From: Marivirga sericea
GTDB lineage: Bacteria > Bacteroidota > Bacteroidia > Cytophagales > Cyclobacteriaceae
DNA: 64,000 bases
Direction of reading: 5' to 3'
Assembly (NCBI RefSeq): GCF_900177665.1
Contig: NZ_FXAW01000007.1
Span: 186,001 to 250,000, forward strand
Shown: positions 52,995-62,816 of the stretch, one piece after another
Position numbering within the stretch: the first letter of the stretch is position 1
Layout: every line of letters begins with the position of its first letter
Notes under the pieces: generated by a model
What the model was told of the DNA's origin: nothing
The model's database searches: none
What the model saw: the letters and a program-made list of their open reading frames with translations, nothing else
Position numbers and translations under genes: made by a program

Positions 52995-53537
52995 TTGAAT
53001 TCAACTTTAAAAGTGATCACTGACAAATTGTGTTGTAAGTCTTTTGGGATAGCCCTAATGCTGACTTGTTTAAACTTTATTTGTTATGCTCAAGATGAAA
53101 AAATAAATAAAAATACTGCTAGTATAAATGGAGGGACCACTTTATTAGTTTACAGCAGAGCGGGTTTTAATTACGAAAGACTCTTGAAATCGTCAGACAA
53201 ACGGATATTCTCACGTTACTATTTGAATGCAGGTCTTGGTAGATTCGTTGAGGCTAATGGCTTTGCTCCTGCGCCCATACCATACGGAATAGAAACTGCT
53301 TTGCAATTTATAGTTTTAACTGGAACAGGTGCCAATCACTTAGAATTAGGTACGGGTTTATCAGTAGGTTTCGTTACGTTCTATAAGTTTCCTGACCCTA
53401 ATCAAGAAACGGAAAACACCATTACCAAAGCTAATTTTTTAGTGGGATATCGATTTCAAGAAAAAAAAGGCATGTTTTTTAGAGTAGGCGCTGCTTATCC
53501 TATTGGTTTATATATGGGCATTGGAGTATCCTTCTAG
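52995..53537 (+). CDS. Probable small outer-membrane protein
   Basis: Up to 180 residues from a TTG at 52995. The start is uncertain because the only early ATG (53058) would cut the signal peptide (SFGIALMLTCLNFICYAQ). Glycine/aromatic strands (YYLNAGLGRFVEANGF, LELGTGLSVGFVTFYKF, FRVGAAYPIGLYMGIGVSF) and the terminal Phe suggest a beta-barrel. Function is unknown. Confidence 0.65.
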   Translation: MNSTLKVITDKLCCKSFGIALMLTCLNFICYAQDEKINKNTASINGGTTLLVYSRAGFNYERLLKSSDKRIFSRYYLNAGLGRFVEANGFAPAPIPYGIETALQFIVLTGTGANHLELGTGLSVGFVTFYKFPDPNQETENTITKANFLVGYRFQEKKGMFFRVGAAYPIGLYMGIGVSF

Positions 53538-53647
53538 CCATATAGAACGCTTTTGTATCATCGCTGAAATGAAAGAATTAAACATTTACTTATAACCCGA
53601 AAATTAGAATATATTTAATGCCGCTTTCATAAGAAAATCATACCGTC

Positions 53648-54010
53648 ATGAAAATCATAATCCTTGTCACTTCGCTATTATTATTTCTGCATTTTGAAAG
53701 CAGTGCACAAACCAAATTCGTATTAGAACCCTCTCAGAGTATGATTATGACAGGAAAAGGTTCTGGTCAAGATGCCACCATAAACCCTTATTTCGGACAA
53801 GATTGCTATGCCATCGTCAAGAATATTGGGAAGAGGGAATTCTCTATTAGAGTTCAGCAAGAAGGGAAAGTCATAGAAGAAATTTCGATCTTGAAAGATG
53901 AAGTAAAAAAAGTAAAACTCTTAAAAGGCTACGAACTCTACTTAGATCCAAACCCAGAAGGCAGAGCAAAAGCCAGCGTGGACTATGAAAAAATAGTGGA
54001 AGAAAAATAG
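53648..54010 (+). CDS. Small exported protein of unknown function
   Basis: 120 residues with a signal peptide ending ESSAQ. The mature part (PSQSMIMTGKGSGQDATINPYFGQDCYAIVKNIG, then FSIRVQQEGKVIEEISI) looks like a small beta sandwich with one Cys. No family is recognised. Confidence 0.65.
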   Translation: MKIIILVTSLLLFLHFESSAQTKFVLEPSQSMIMTGKGSGQDATINPYFGQDCYAIVKNIGKREFSIRVQQEGKVIEEISILKDEVKKVKLLKGYELYLDPNPEGRAKASVDYEKIVEEK

Positions 54011-54099
54011 GCTTACCACTTTATAACTGGCACGCTGCATCTCCATCCTCCCTAACCAAAGCCTATTTCACTTTGAGATATTTGTAATAGTGAGCTCGA

Positions 54100-54151
54100 T
54101 ATACCACTGTAATAGTATAGCTCATTATACCACTGTAATAGTATAGCTCAT
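54100..54151. repeat. Two identical 26-bp tandem repeats upstream of the hip operators
   Basis: Units at 54100-54125 and 54126-54151 begin TATACCACTGTAATAGTATA and are identical. Each contains TATAC-N10-GTATA, a stretched version of the operator sequence that follows directly at 54152. Confidence 0.8.
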
Positions 54152-54290
54152 TATACCCTATCAGGTATAATCTTAGATAATTCCAATCAAATTATACCCG
54201 AAGAGGTATAAATCATAATAAATAGCATTTTTTATACCCGAAAAGGTATATTTAAATAATAATTCATACATTTATACCCTAAGAGGTATA
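54152..54290. promoter_or_regulatory. Four phased operators of the hipBST-like locus
   Basis: TATACC-N6-GGTATA occurs perfectly at 54152-54169, 54193-54210, 54233-54250 and 54273-54290. Start-to-start distances are 41, 40 and 40 bases, about four helical turns, so dimers bound at each site would face the same side of DNA. The last ends 5 bases before the hipB start. E. coli HipB also binds four operators (TATCC-N8-GGATA). Confidence 0.88.
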
Positions 54291-54295
54291 GTAAC

Positions 54296-54505
54296 ATGAA
54301 TAAATTAAGTCAATTCGTAAAAGAAAAGAGGAAATCTCTAGGACTAACTCAAGAAGATCTTTCTTTCAAATCTGGTGTAGGACTGAGGTTTATTCGAGAT
54401 TTGGAGCAAGGAAAACCTAGTTTACGAATGGATAAAGTCAATCAGGTGCTAACATTATTTGGTCATGAACTTGGCCCAATACAATCAGAAAGAAACGAGC
54501 CATAA
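54296..54505 (+). CDS. hipB: HipB-like XRE antitoxin/repressor
   Basis: 69 residues. It has a helix-turn-helix, KSLGLTQEDLSFKSGVGLRFIRDLEQGKPSLRMDKVNQVL, with the HipB ending TLFGHELGPI. It binds the four TATACC-N6-GGTATA sites directly upstream (inference from position and family) and represses the operon. In three-gene HipBST systems the B protein is mainly the DNA-binding part while HipS neutralises the kinase. Confidence 0.87.
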   Translation: MNKLSQFVKEKRKSLGLTQEDLSFKSGVGLRFIRDLEQGKPSLRMDKVNQVLTLFGHELGPIQSERNEP

Positions 54506-54583
54506 AATGTTAGTAGGTTTTACGATATTTATTTTAAGTCGAGTTCCATGTGACCTTTGAACACTAATAAATATACACATGAA

Positions 54584-54898
54584 ATGAAGCAAGCTAAAGT
54601 ATACATGCATGATAAGTTAGCAGCAATACTAACAGAGGACGAAAACGGTTTCCATTTTGAATATGAAAAATCATACCTGGAAAAAAGTGATGCTGAGCCC
54701 ATAAGTTTAACACTTCCACTTAAAGAAAAACAGTATGATAGTAAGGTGATATTCCCCTTTTTTGATGGCCTAATACCAGAAGGATGGTTACTCGATATAG
54801 CCCAAAAAAACTGGAAATTAAACCCGACAGACAGGATGGAGATATTACTAAAGACATGTCAAGATTGTATCGGTGCAGTATCAATAAAAGAAATTTAG
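54584..54898 (+). CDS. hipS: HipS-like protein (separate HipA N-terminal domain)
   Basis: 104 residues from ATG 54584; a TTG at 54557 gives nine extra residues that are not family-like. KQAKVYMHDKLAAILTEDENGFHFEYEKSYL and ISLTLPLKEKQYDSKVIFPFFDGLIPEGWLLD are the N-subdomain 1 of HipA. Here it is encoded alone, as in HipBST loci where HipS acts as the antitoxin. It is four bases from the kinase gene. Confidence 0.85.
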   Translation: MKQAKVYMHDKLAAILTEDENGFHFEYEKSYLEKSDAEPISLTLPLKEKQYDSKVIFPFFDGLIPEGWLLDIAQKNWKLNPTDRMEILLKTCQDCIGAVSIKEI

Positions 54899-54902
54899 AC
54901 CT

Positions 54903-55862
54903 ATGAAAAACAAGTGTTTATACTGCTACAAAACAATAGATTCTGCAGATTTAAATACTGCTGCAGGGCAGAAAGGGTATCATCCTAAGTGCAGTAAAAA
55001 AATTTATGGTAAACCTACACCACCACTCCTAGACTTTACAGAAGATCAACTATTACAATTAGCAGAGCAGGTCATTAAAAGTAAAAAAACTGTGACTGGT
55101 GTACAACCGAAACTGTCACTTGGATTGAGTAAGAAAAGGGATACCCCTGAACGTTTTACCCTTGTCGGATTATGGGGAGAATATATATTAAAACCCAAGG
55201 CTGAATTATATCCAAACTTGCCTGAAATAGAAGACTTAACAATGCATCTTGCTGAAATAAGTAAGATTAAAACAGTTCAACATTCATTAATAAAACTTAA
55301 ATTAGGACAACTAGCCTACATCACAAAAAGAATTGATCGTTTTAAGGGTGAAAAATTCCATATGGAAGATATGTGCCAATTAACAGAAAGGCTCACCGAA
55401 CATAAATACAAAGGTTCTCATGAACAAATTGCAAAGGCTATTAAGAAATATACGGCTAACCCAGGATTAGACGTAACAGATTATTATGAATTGGTGCTGT
55501 TTTGCTTTTTAACTGGTAACAATGACATGCATTTAAAAAATTTCTCACTGCTAAAAAGAAACCAGAAATATGATTTGTGTCCCGCATATGACTTAGTGGC
55601 ATCTGAATTGGTGGTAGAGGGAGACAATGAAGACCTTGCATTAAACTTGAACGGTAAGAAGAAAAAAATTAACCGAAAAGATTTTGAAACTGCGATGGCA
55701 GGTGCTGGATTAGATCAAAAAGTAATTGAAAACGTATTTAAAAAATATTATAAACTACTTCCTAAATGGAAGCAGTTTATAATGGATAGTTTTTTGTCAG
55801 AGGAAATGAAAATTGAATATATCTCTTTAATTAAACGAAAATCAATTCAAATTGAACTATAG
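54903..55862 (+). CDS. hipT: HipT-like serine/threonine kinase toxin
   Basis: 319 residues, HipA kinase core without its N-terminal domain. The N-terminus bears a zinc-finger-like CLYC...HPKC (residues 5-30). The Gly loop region is KKTVTGVQPKL (61-71), where HipA/HipT autophosphorylate on Ser; here the nearby hydroxyls are Thr63 and Thr65. ILKPK (95-99) fits the ATP-binding lysine, GNNDMHLKNF (205-214) gives catalytic Asp208 and Asn213, and AYDL Asp230 the metal ligand. Known targets of relatives are aminoacyl-tRNA synthetases (GltX for HipA, TrpS for HipT); the target here is unknown. Confidence 0.88.
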   Translation: MKNKCLYCYKTIDSADLNTAAGQKGYHPKCSKKIYGKPTPPLLDFTEDQLLQLAEQVIKSKKTVTGVQPKLSLGLSKKRDTPERFTLVGLWGEYILKPKAELYPNLPEIEDLTMHLAEISKIKTVQHSLIKLKLGQLAYITKRIDRFKGEKFHMEDMCQLTERLTEHKYKGSHEQIAKAIKKYTANPGLDVTDYYELVLFCFLTGNNDMHLKNFSLLKRNQKYDLCPAYDLVASELVVEGDNEDLALNLNGKKKKINRKDFETAMAGAGLDQKVIENVFKKYYKLLPKWKQFIMDSFLSEEMKIEYISLIKRKSIQIEL

Positions 55863-55903
55863 AAACTAGCTACTAAAAGGCCTAAAATGCAGATCACCCA
55901 AAA

Positions 55904-56704
55904 TCATTCAGCCACCTTCACGGCTCTCTTTTTCTTATTAAAAACCGAAGCATCACCTGAGAATTGAATATTAGAAATAGTGGCTTCTCCTAATTGATCT
56001 TGTAAACCCTCTTCTTCACTCCAATTCCAAAACTTCCATTGCTGTGCAAAGGGAATGCCTTCTACTTTTATATAATCCGAATAGCTGATCGCATGTGGGT
56101 TTTGAGCTGCTTTGGCTTGATCTCGACCACCAAAAGTTACGATATAGGCCATGGCTTCCAAAACTTTACTTTCTTCATTCTGATAGACCACATACCAATC
56201 ATCTGGAGCATCTCCAATATTTTCTCCAAAGGTCAATTTAGTGGTCATCAAACTGTCATTTTTCTGATAGGGTAATTTTTTAGGTTCCGTATGATGTGTT
56301 CCTGGGTCGTTCAACTTAAAAGGCGCCATAAAAAAGTAAGACCAGGTCAAGACATCAAATCTTGCCCCATCGTATAAGCTATCTTTTGGATGAATCCAGA
56401 TTTCATTTCCGTCAAACAATAAGCGAGTGTCCTCTGAATTCTCCACCAGTACTTTAGAAGAATTAGTGGTAGAATAAATCCTAGCGTTCAATCGCTCATT
56501 ACCTCCAAAAATCAATTTGATATCAAAAGAAATAATCTTTTCCTGCATAAACGCATCAAGCTTATGAGCCTCCTGAATGGATTTTATGATCGGATTAACT
56601 TGCTCTGCTACAGCTGAGCTCTTTGGTGATTTTTCTTGTTTATTTTCCTTTTGACTTGAACATGAAGCCAAAACCAAGGAAACAAGGATTACTAAATATC
56701 TCAT
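55904..56704 (-). CDS. DUF6503-type lipoprotein
   Basis: 266 residues with a lipobox LVLASC (Cys15). ISFDIKLIFGGNERLNARIY, FDVLTWSYFFMAPFKLNDPGT, GDAPDDWYVVYQNEESKVLEAMAYIVTFGG and GLQDQLGEATISNIQF match a Bacteroidota lipoprotein family that I recall as DUF6503. The beta-rich fold recalls LolA/LolB-like carriers, but function is unknown. It is convergent with the hip locus. Confidence 0.75.
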   Translation of the reverse strand: MRYLVILVSLVLASCSSQKENKQEKSPKSSAVAEQVNPIIKSIQEAHKLDAFMQEKIISFDIKLIFGGNERLNARIYSTTNSSKVLVENSEDTRLLFDGNEIWIHPKDSLYDGARFDVLTWSYFFMAPFKLNDPGTHHTEPKKLPYQKNDSLMTTKLTFGENIGDAPDDWYVVYQNEESKVLEAMAYIVTFGGRDQAKAAQNPHAISYSDYIKVEGIPFAQQWKFWNWSEEEGLQDQLGEATISNIQFSGDASVFNKKKRAVKVAE

Positions 56705-56873
56705 ATCGTTTCTTTAATTATAAAGGCTAATGTACTATCACTATTTCACCTAAATTGTCAGCTGACCATCATTTTCATTTTTATTTCAGATTATCAAATT
56801 ACCATTCCTAAAATAACTGAGCGCATAATTGGCAAATTTCACTAAATTTCTCGTATAAATAATCTTTTAATCT

Positions 56874-59800
56874 ATGAGGAAATATACAATACTATTCATG
56901 CTAATCGGCTTAATAGCTTTCAACTTCGGATCCTTTGCCCAGGAAGCCGAAAAAGCTGACAGTACTAAAAAAGCCACAAAAGAGCTTCCGCTTGAGCCGG
57001 AAAGAACCATCGAGTTTAACACCAAAGAAGGTACCTGGCTTTCTGTGGATGTGAGTCCGAATGGGCAGACTATTATTTTTGATATGATGGGAGATATCTA
57101 TTCCATTCCTTTTACGGGTGGGGAAGCCACTAAAATCACAGAAGGAATGCCTTATGATGTGCATCCTCGCTACAGCCCAGATGGAAAATCGATCGTTTTC
57201 ATCTCTGATAAAAGCGGTTCAGACAACATCTGGACAATGGATTTGGCTTCTGAAGAGATGAAGCAAATCACCAAAGATGACAATCAAAACTATTTCTCAG
57301 CCGACTGGACTCCAGATGGCGAATATATAGTAGGCGCTAAAGGCAGAAGAAACATCAAACTACATATTTACCACAAAGAAGGTGGTTCTGGTGCTCAATT
57401 AATTGATGAGCCTGAAAATTTAAAAACAACTGATCCAGCTATTAGTCATGATGGAAAATTAGTCTATTTTTCTAAAAGAAGATCCGCTTGGAACTACAAT
57501 GCGCAATTCCCGCAATATCAAATCGGCACTTACGATATGGAAGATGGTGATATAGCTACCATCACTTCACGCTACGGATCAGCCTTCACTCCTACTTTAT
57601 CACCTGATGGAAAATGGTTAGTGTATGGCACTCGTTTTGAAACAGAAACTGGCTTAGTGAGGAGAAATTTAAAAACAGGTGATGAAGAATGGTTAGCCTA
57701 TCCTGTTCAGAGAGATGAGCAAGAATCAATCGCTCCTTTAGGCGTTTATCCTGCCATGTCATTCACGCCTGATAGCAAATTTCTAATCGCTACTTATGGC
57801 GGTAAAATCCATAAAATCGACATCAATGCAAAAATGGCTTCTGAAATTCCATTCGAAGTAGACTTGAAATTGGAGCTAGGCCCAAGATTGAAATTCGAAT
57901 ATCCTATTTCAGATAATAAAGAAGCTTTTGTAACCCAAATAAGAGATGGTGTACCGTCTCCAGACGGAACCCAATTAGCCTTTACTGCTTTAAACAGATT
58001 GTACGTGATGGATTTGCCTAATGGTGAACCAAAAAGATTAACGAAGCATAACTTTACTGAAGCGATGCCGGCATGGTCACCAGATGGCAGTCAAATTGTA
58101 TTCTCGACTTGGGAAGAAAAAGAAGGTGGGCATTTATATAAAATCAATTCCAATGGCAGAGGCAAAGCTGTAAAGCTGACACAAAACCCAGCCCTATACC
58201 TTGATCCAGAATGGTCATATACTCAAAATAGAATTGTATTCAATAGAGGAGCGAATCAGGTTTATAAAGATGCAGTTGATCCCTTCGGTTCATTAATGAT
58301 GGAAGATTTAGCCTGGATTTCTACCGAGGGTGGAAAAGTAACTTTAATTGACAAAGCAAAAGGAAGAAGCACTCCGCATTTCTCAAAAGTAGCAGATAGA
58401 ATCTATCTCAATCATGGTTCTAAAGGATTAATCTCAATAAGATGGGATGGAACAGATGAAAAGGAGCATTTGCAATTGACAGGAATCACTACTTATGGCT
58501 CATCTATCGACATGATTCATGCGCACGATGGTTCTCATAATATTTTACCGGGTGATGAGAAGGCATGGAGAGAAAATAATAAAGCTTCGAAACCATCGGA
58601 AATTAGAATTTCACCAGATGGAGAAACGGCTTTAGCAAAAATCAATAATGATGTGTATTCGGTGACTATCCCGAAATATGGTCAAACTCCTAAAATATCA
58701 TTAGCGAAAGCAGATAATGCTGCTTTTCCTGCTATGAAATTAACCGTCATGGGTGGAGAATTCCCTGCTTGGTCTGGTGACAGCAAAAAAGTACATTGGT
58801 CTTTAGGAGCAAGTCACTTTATTTATGACTTAGCTGCTGGCAAAGCCTATGCAGATAGTGTTGCCACTGCTAAAAAAGAAGCCGCTAAAAAGAAAGAGGA
58901 AGAAAAAGAGGAAGATAAAGATTCTGAGGAAGACCAAGAAGAAGAGGACAAGGAAGAAAAAGCAGATGAGAAAAAAGACAAAGAAGAGAAAGAGGAAGGC
59001 TTCACGGCTAAAGAGATAAAAGTAAAAGTAGCTTACGAAAAAGATATTCCAGAAGGTACTATCCTTTTAAAAGGTGCAAGAATCATCACCATGTCTGATC
59101 AGGGCGTGATTGAAAATGGAGATATCTTAATTGAAGACAACCGCATTAAAGCTGTTGGAGAAAGTGGTAGTTTAGAAGTTCCAAAAGGAGCTAAAACCAT
59201 TGATGCTGGCGGTAAAACCATCACACCAGGATTTGTAGATACACACGCGCATATGTGGCCAAATTGGGGGTTACATAAAAATCAGGTTTGGATTTACTCA
59301 GCTAATTTAGCTTATGGCGTTACTACCACTCGTGATCCACAAACGGCTACAACCGATGTTTTGACTTATTCAGACATGGTGAATTCAGGGATGATCCACG
59401 GACCTAGAGTATACAGTACAGGCCCTGGCGTTGGCTACTGGATGTATAAAATCAAATCTTTGGAGCACGCCAAGGAGGTCTTAAAGCAATACAGCGAATA
59501 CTATGATACCAAGAGTATTAAAATGTATTTGGTAGGTAATCGTCAGCAGAGACAATGGATCATCATGGCCGCTAAGGAACTAGAGTTGATGCCAACTACT
59601 GAAGGTGGGTTAGATTACAAACTGAACATGACGCAGTTATTAGACGGTTATCCTGGTCATGAGCATAGTTTACCGATTGTAGGTATTTACAAAGATGCGG
59701 TACAAACAATTGCTGAATCAAAAATGGCAGTCACTCCTACCCTTTTGGTTTCCTATGGTGGACCTTGGGCTGAAGAGTATTACTATGCCACTGAAGACCC

Positions 59801-60314
59801 TTACCATGATGAGAAGCTACAATATTTCACACCTTATGAGGAATTAGCTCAAAAGTCAAGAAGAAGAGGTGCATGGTTTATGAAAGAGGAACATGTATTT
59901 CCTAAGCATGCTAAATTCATGAAAGACTTAGTTGAAGCTGATGGTATTGGTGGCGTGGGTAGCCACGGGCAGTTACAAGGCTTAGGTTATCACTGGGAGC
60001 TATGGTCTGTTGCCAGCGGTGGCATGACGAATCTGGATGCTTTAAGAACTGCTACAATCCTAGGAGCGGAAGCATTAGGGCTAGAAGGTGACTTAGGAAG
60101 TATAGAAGAAGGTAAATTAGCTGACTTATTGATTATGGATAAAAATCCATTAGAAGAAATCAGAAATACCAACACCTTAACTCATGTAATCAAAAATGGT
60201 AGAGTTTATGATTCGAATACCTTAGATGAAGTAGCCCCAAGAGAAAAGAAGACGGAGAAATTTGAATGGCAAACTAAGAGACCTGAGAATGTACCAGGTG
60301 TTGAGAAGGATTAA
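56874..60314 (+). CDS. Exported TolB-like propeller and amidohydrolase fusion
   Basis: 1146 residues with a signal peptide (GLIAFNFGSFAQ). The N-terminal half carries PD40/TolB repeats (HPRYSPDGKSIVFISDKSGSDNIW, PAWSPDGSQIVFSTWEEKEGG). Residues 666-712 are a Lys/Glu/Asp low-complexity linker. The C-terminal amidohydrolase has DTHAHMW (His791, His793), a Lys in KSIKMYLVG as probable carboxylated ligand, His in YPGHEHS and VGSHGQLQG, and ends with the EEGKLADLLIMDKNPLE composite domain. The substrate is unknown; related fusions are annotated as periplasmic imidazolonepropionase-like or peptidase-like hydrolases. Confidence 0.88.
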   Translation: MRKYTILFMLIGLIAFNFGSFAQEAEKADSTKKATKELPLEPERTIEFNTKEGTWLSVDVSPNGQTIIFDMMGDIYSIPFTGGEATKITEGMPYDVHPRYSPDGKSIVFISDKSGSDNIWTMDLASEEMKQITKDDNQNYFSADWTPDGEYIVGAKGRRNIKLHIYHKEGGSGAQLIDEPENLKTTDPAISHDGKLVYFSKRRSAWNYNAQFPQYQIGTYDMEDGDIATITSRYGSAFTPTLSPDGKWLVYGTRFETETGLVRRNLKTGDEEWLAYPVQRDEQESIAPLGVYPAMSFTPDSKFLIATYGGKIHKIDINAKMASEIPFEVDLKLELGPRLKFEYPISDNKEAFVTQIRDGVPSPDGTQLAFTALNRLYVMDLPNGEPKRLTKHNFTEAMPAWSPDGSQIVFSTWEEKEGGHLYKINSNGRGKAVKLTQNPALYLDPEWSYTQNRIVFNRGANQVYKDAVDPFGSLMMEDLAWISTEGGKVTLIDKAKGRSTPHFSKVADRIYLNHGSKGLISIRWDGTDEKEHLQLTGITTYGSSIDMIHAHDGSHNILPGDEKAWRENNKASKPSEIRISPDGETALAKINNDVYSVTIPKYGQTPKISLAKADNAAFPAMKLTVMGGEFPAWSGDSKKVHWSLGASHFIYDLAAGKAYADSVATAKKEAAKKKEEEKEEDKDSEEDQEEEDKEEKADEKKDKEEKEEGFTAKEIKVKVAYEKDIPEGTILLKGARIITMSDQGVIENGDILIEDNRIKAVGESGSLEVPKGAKTIDAGGKTITPGFVDTHAHMWPNWGLHKNQVWIYSANLAYGVTTTRDPQTATTDVLTYSDMVNSGMIHGPRVYSTGPGVGYWMYKIKSLEHAKEVLKQYSEYYDTKSIKMYLVGNRQQRQWIIMAAKELELMPTTEGGLDYKLNMTQLLDGYPGHEHSLPIVGIYKDAVQTIAESKMAVTPTLLVSYGGPWAEEYYYATEDPYHDEKLQYFTPYEELAQKSRRRGAWFMKEEHVFPKHAKFMKDLVEADGIGGVGSHGQLQGLGYHWELWSVASGGMTNLDALRTATILGAEALGLEGDLGSIEEGKLADLLIMDKNPLEEIRNTNTLTHVIKNGRVYDSNTLDEVAPREKKTEKFEWQTKRPENVPGVEKD

Positions 60315-60680
60315 GATCTAATCTTAAAATAAATTCAAAAGGGATTCTGTTTTTAGATCAGAATCCCTTTTTTTATCACTCTATTTATTGATAAAAAAAA
60401 TGTTAACTGTTCAACATTTGGAATGTCGAAATCCTATAAGGTTGATTCGCGGAAATAGCCAGATTACAAATCCTATGAACTTTATTCGACATTGCAAATA
60501 CCGAATAGCTAATTTCCCACCTTAGCAGGGATGAACGTCCTGATCGCACCTAGAAGCTATACAAAATTCCTCTTCATTATTTTAATATTCAAAACAAGAT
60601 AGGACTGATTTAAAGGCAGGAGATTAAGATTTGATTTTAAAAAAAATTCAAAAGGGATTCCGATTTAGTATCAGAATCCC
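60308..60680. repeat. Duplicated terminator region (two 60-bp copies)
   Basis: 60308-60367 and 60621-60680 are about 60-bp direct repeats with a few differences, each ending in a GGGATTC/GAATCCC hairpin. Between them, 60486-60510 has a palindromic fragment (CGACATTGCAAATACCGAAT) that recurs at 63161. Apart from these the 390-base gap 60315-60704 has no gene. Confidence 0.6.
60337..60374 (+). terminator. Intrinsic terminator of the amidohydrolase gene
   Basis: GGGATTCTG with CAGAATCCC (60341-60349, 60359-60367), then seven T. A near copy at 60651-60685 has a weaker T-run. Confidence 0.85.
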
Positions 60681-60704
60681 ATTTTTAAATGTTCTTAGCA
60701 CATT

Positions 60705-61532
60705 TTAAGAAAGTACGGCAGAAAACTGATTAGTCTCTTTCCCACCAGAAACTTCATTTGAATTCATCACCTTAAAGATCATCACGAGCATTAGAATTTC
60801 AAATACAGTCAAAGTAAAGAGCGCAGGAATTGCCATTAAGACACTTACAAATCCCAGACCAGTTACAATACCAAAAATCCCAGTTACCAATGAAAGTGTC
60901 CCTAAGGATTTTTGCCTTAAAGCAAAAGCTGTCCCCAATAATAAATAGCCAATACCGAAGATAACGCTTCTCAGTATCAACAGCGTCTCTACTGACAGAT
61001 AACCTGAATAAAACACGGCTATATCATTAATATTACTGATCACTATAAGTACAATCAAAAATAGCGCACTAACCTTTACGAAGTCATCATTAATGGCTTT
61101 TCCAATTAGATAGAAGGCATAATAAAACACAGCAAATGTCAGCATCACTCCTATTTTTACTAGGCTATAACTTAAACCCGAAATATCGCTAATACTTTCA
61201 TCGTAGAATCCAATCTCCATAAAGCCTTCGACAAAAGACAGGCATAGATACACTATTCCTAGAATTGCTCCCCATTTCAAAAATGACCTCTTATTTTCTA
61301 ATAAAATAGATAATTGATTCTTCTGCTCCTCTTTTAAATTAAGTTCAGAAAAGTCCACCTTTAGCACTTCCAAGATTGTTTTCACTGTATAGCTTCTTGG
61401 AAGCACTTCTCCCGCCTCAATCCGCTGAAGCGTACGAACATTTAAATTACATTTTTCTACAAGCTCTTCTTGCGTAAGTCCTTGTGCCTTTCTCCAATTT
61501 TGGATTTTATGGCCTAATTCAGGTTGTTTCAT
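60705..61532 (-). CDS. XRE-family regulator with membrane domain
   Basis: 275 residues from ATG 61532. The frame opens at 61556 but MKQPELGHKIQNWR is the usual family start. The helix-turn-helix is AQGLTQEELVEKCNLNVRTLQRIEAGEVLPRSYTVKTIL. From about residue 85 on there are six or so membrane helices. Bacteroidota have many such one-component proteins, in which the membrane part presumably senses something and the soluble domain binds DNA. No target is evident. Confidence 0.85.
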   Translation of the reverse strand: MKQPELGHKIQNWRKAQGLTQEELVEKCNLNVRTLQRIEAGEVLPRSYTVKTILEVLKVDFSELNLKEEQKNQLSILLENKRSFLKWGAILGIVYLCLSFVEGFMEIGFYDESISDISGLSYSLVKIGVMLTFAVFYYAFYLIGKAINDDFVKVSALFLIVLIVISNINDIAVFYSGYLSVETLLILRSVIFGIGYLLLGTAFALRQKSLGTLSLVTGIFGIVTGLGFVSVLMAIPALFTLTVFEILMLVMIFKVMNSNEVSGGKETNQFSAVLS

Positions 61533-61739
61533 GTTATACATTGTTTTGTTGACCATGGCAAGTAGCTTTTTATTAACTTAAAATAAAACGAATTAAAATG
61601 GATTAAAGCCGACTTTAACCCGACAAACAGCTTTTAATCCCAATTTAGGCAATTTCTACTATTCAATTAAAATAATTTCATACTCTAATTTAAAAAAACA
61701 GTATCTTTAAAGAATCATATTTTCACTGGAATATTTTTA

Positions 61740-62816
61740 ATGAGTCCTACTACTTTTAATTTTGAAAGATTTTTTGAACTCACAACTGATTTAGTTTGCA
61801 TTGCCAGTTACGATGGCTATTTCAAAAAGGTGAATTCTGCAGTTTCCAAAACACTAGGGTACTCATTGGAAGAATTATACGCTAAACCGATCAATAATTT
61901 TGTCCATCCAGAAGACCAGAAAGAAACTGCATCTGCAAGGAAAAAATTAACCAAGTCAAGTGAACTACACTATTTCGAAAATCGATATATTACAAAAAAA
62001 GGAAAAATAGTATGGTTCTCTTGGACTTCCATTCCCTCGGAGGAAGAGAAAGTCATATTTGCAATTGCAAAAGACATCACGCACAAAAAACGACTGGAAG
62101 CGGAAAGAAATATGCATTTAGCAGAGCTCTCTAAAAGCAATAAAAATTTTGAGCAAATTAATTATAAAACATCTCATGACTTAAGAGCCCCTATTAATAA
62201 TCTTAATTCAATCATAGAAATGATTGATATGAATAAAATTGAGGATGATAAAAACAAAAAACTGATCAACTTAATAAAGAGAGGAATTGATCAATTGGAA
62301 GAGAAAATGAAATTCTACATCAATTCCCTTGTTGAAACTAGCAACCATAACATACTAGTAGAAGAAGTTTCATTTGACAAAAGTCTCGAAATAGTGCTTG
62401 ATTCCATTAACAATTTAGTGAGTAAATCTGGTGCTAATTTTCTAATTGATTTTAAAGATTGCCCTGAAGTTGAATTTAACAGAGATTACATGGAAAGCAT
62501 ATTTCTAAATCTCATCACTAATAGCATCAAATATACTGCACCAGAAAAAACTCCTGAAATAAGGATCAGATCTCAAGATCTAACTTCTAAAATCGAATTA
62601 TCCTATGAAGATAATGGAATTGGTTTTGACATTGAAAAGGTAAAAGACCGTATTTTTGGCTTGCATCAAACTTTTCATCACAATGAAGATAGCAAGGGGA
62701 TTGGCCTGTATTTAGTTCACACCCATGTTACTAGCCTTGGTGGAAACATTAATGTTGAAAGTGAAGTGAACAAAGGAACCAAGTTTGCAATTACTTTTAA
62801 TAAGAAATTGAAGTGA
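61740..62816 (+). CDS. PAS-domain histidine kinase
   Basis: 358 residues, soluble. PAS domain at about 5-115 (FELTTDLVCIASYDGYFKKVNSAVSKTLGYSLEEL, then the PAC strand FAIAKDITHKKRLE). HisKA has His146 in KTSHDLRAPINN. The HATPase has N-box NLITNSIKYTAP, EDNGIGFD, and GIGLYLVHTHVTSLGG. The short PAS-HK architecture has no receiver domain and no adjacent response regulator. The stimulus is unknown. Confidence 0.88.
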   Translation: MSPTTFNFERFFELTTDLVCIASYDGYFKKVNSAVSKTLGYSLEELYAKPINNFVHPEDQKETASARKKLTKSSELHYFENRYITKKGKIVWFSWTSIPSEEEKVIFAIAKDITHKKRLEAERNMHLAELSKSNKNFEQINYKTSHDLRAPINNLNSIIEMIDMNKIEDDKNKKLINLIKRGIDQLEEKMKFYINSLVETSNHNILVEEVSFDKSLEIVLDSINNLVSKSGANFLIDFKDCPEVEFNRDYMESIFLNLITNSIKYTAPEKTPEIRIRSQDLTSKIELSYEDNGIGFDIEKVKDRIFGLHQTFHHNEDSKGIGLYLVHTHVTSLGGNINVESEVNKGTKFAITFNKKLK

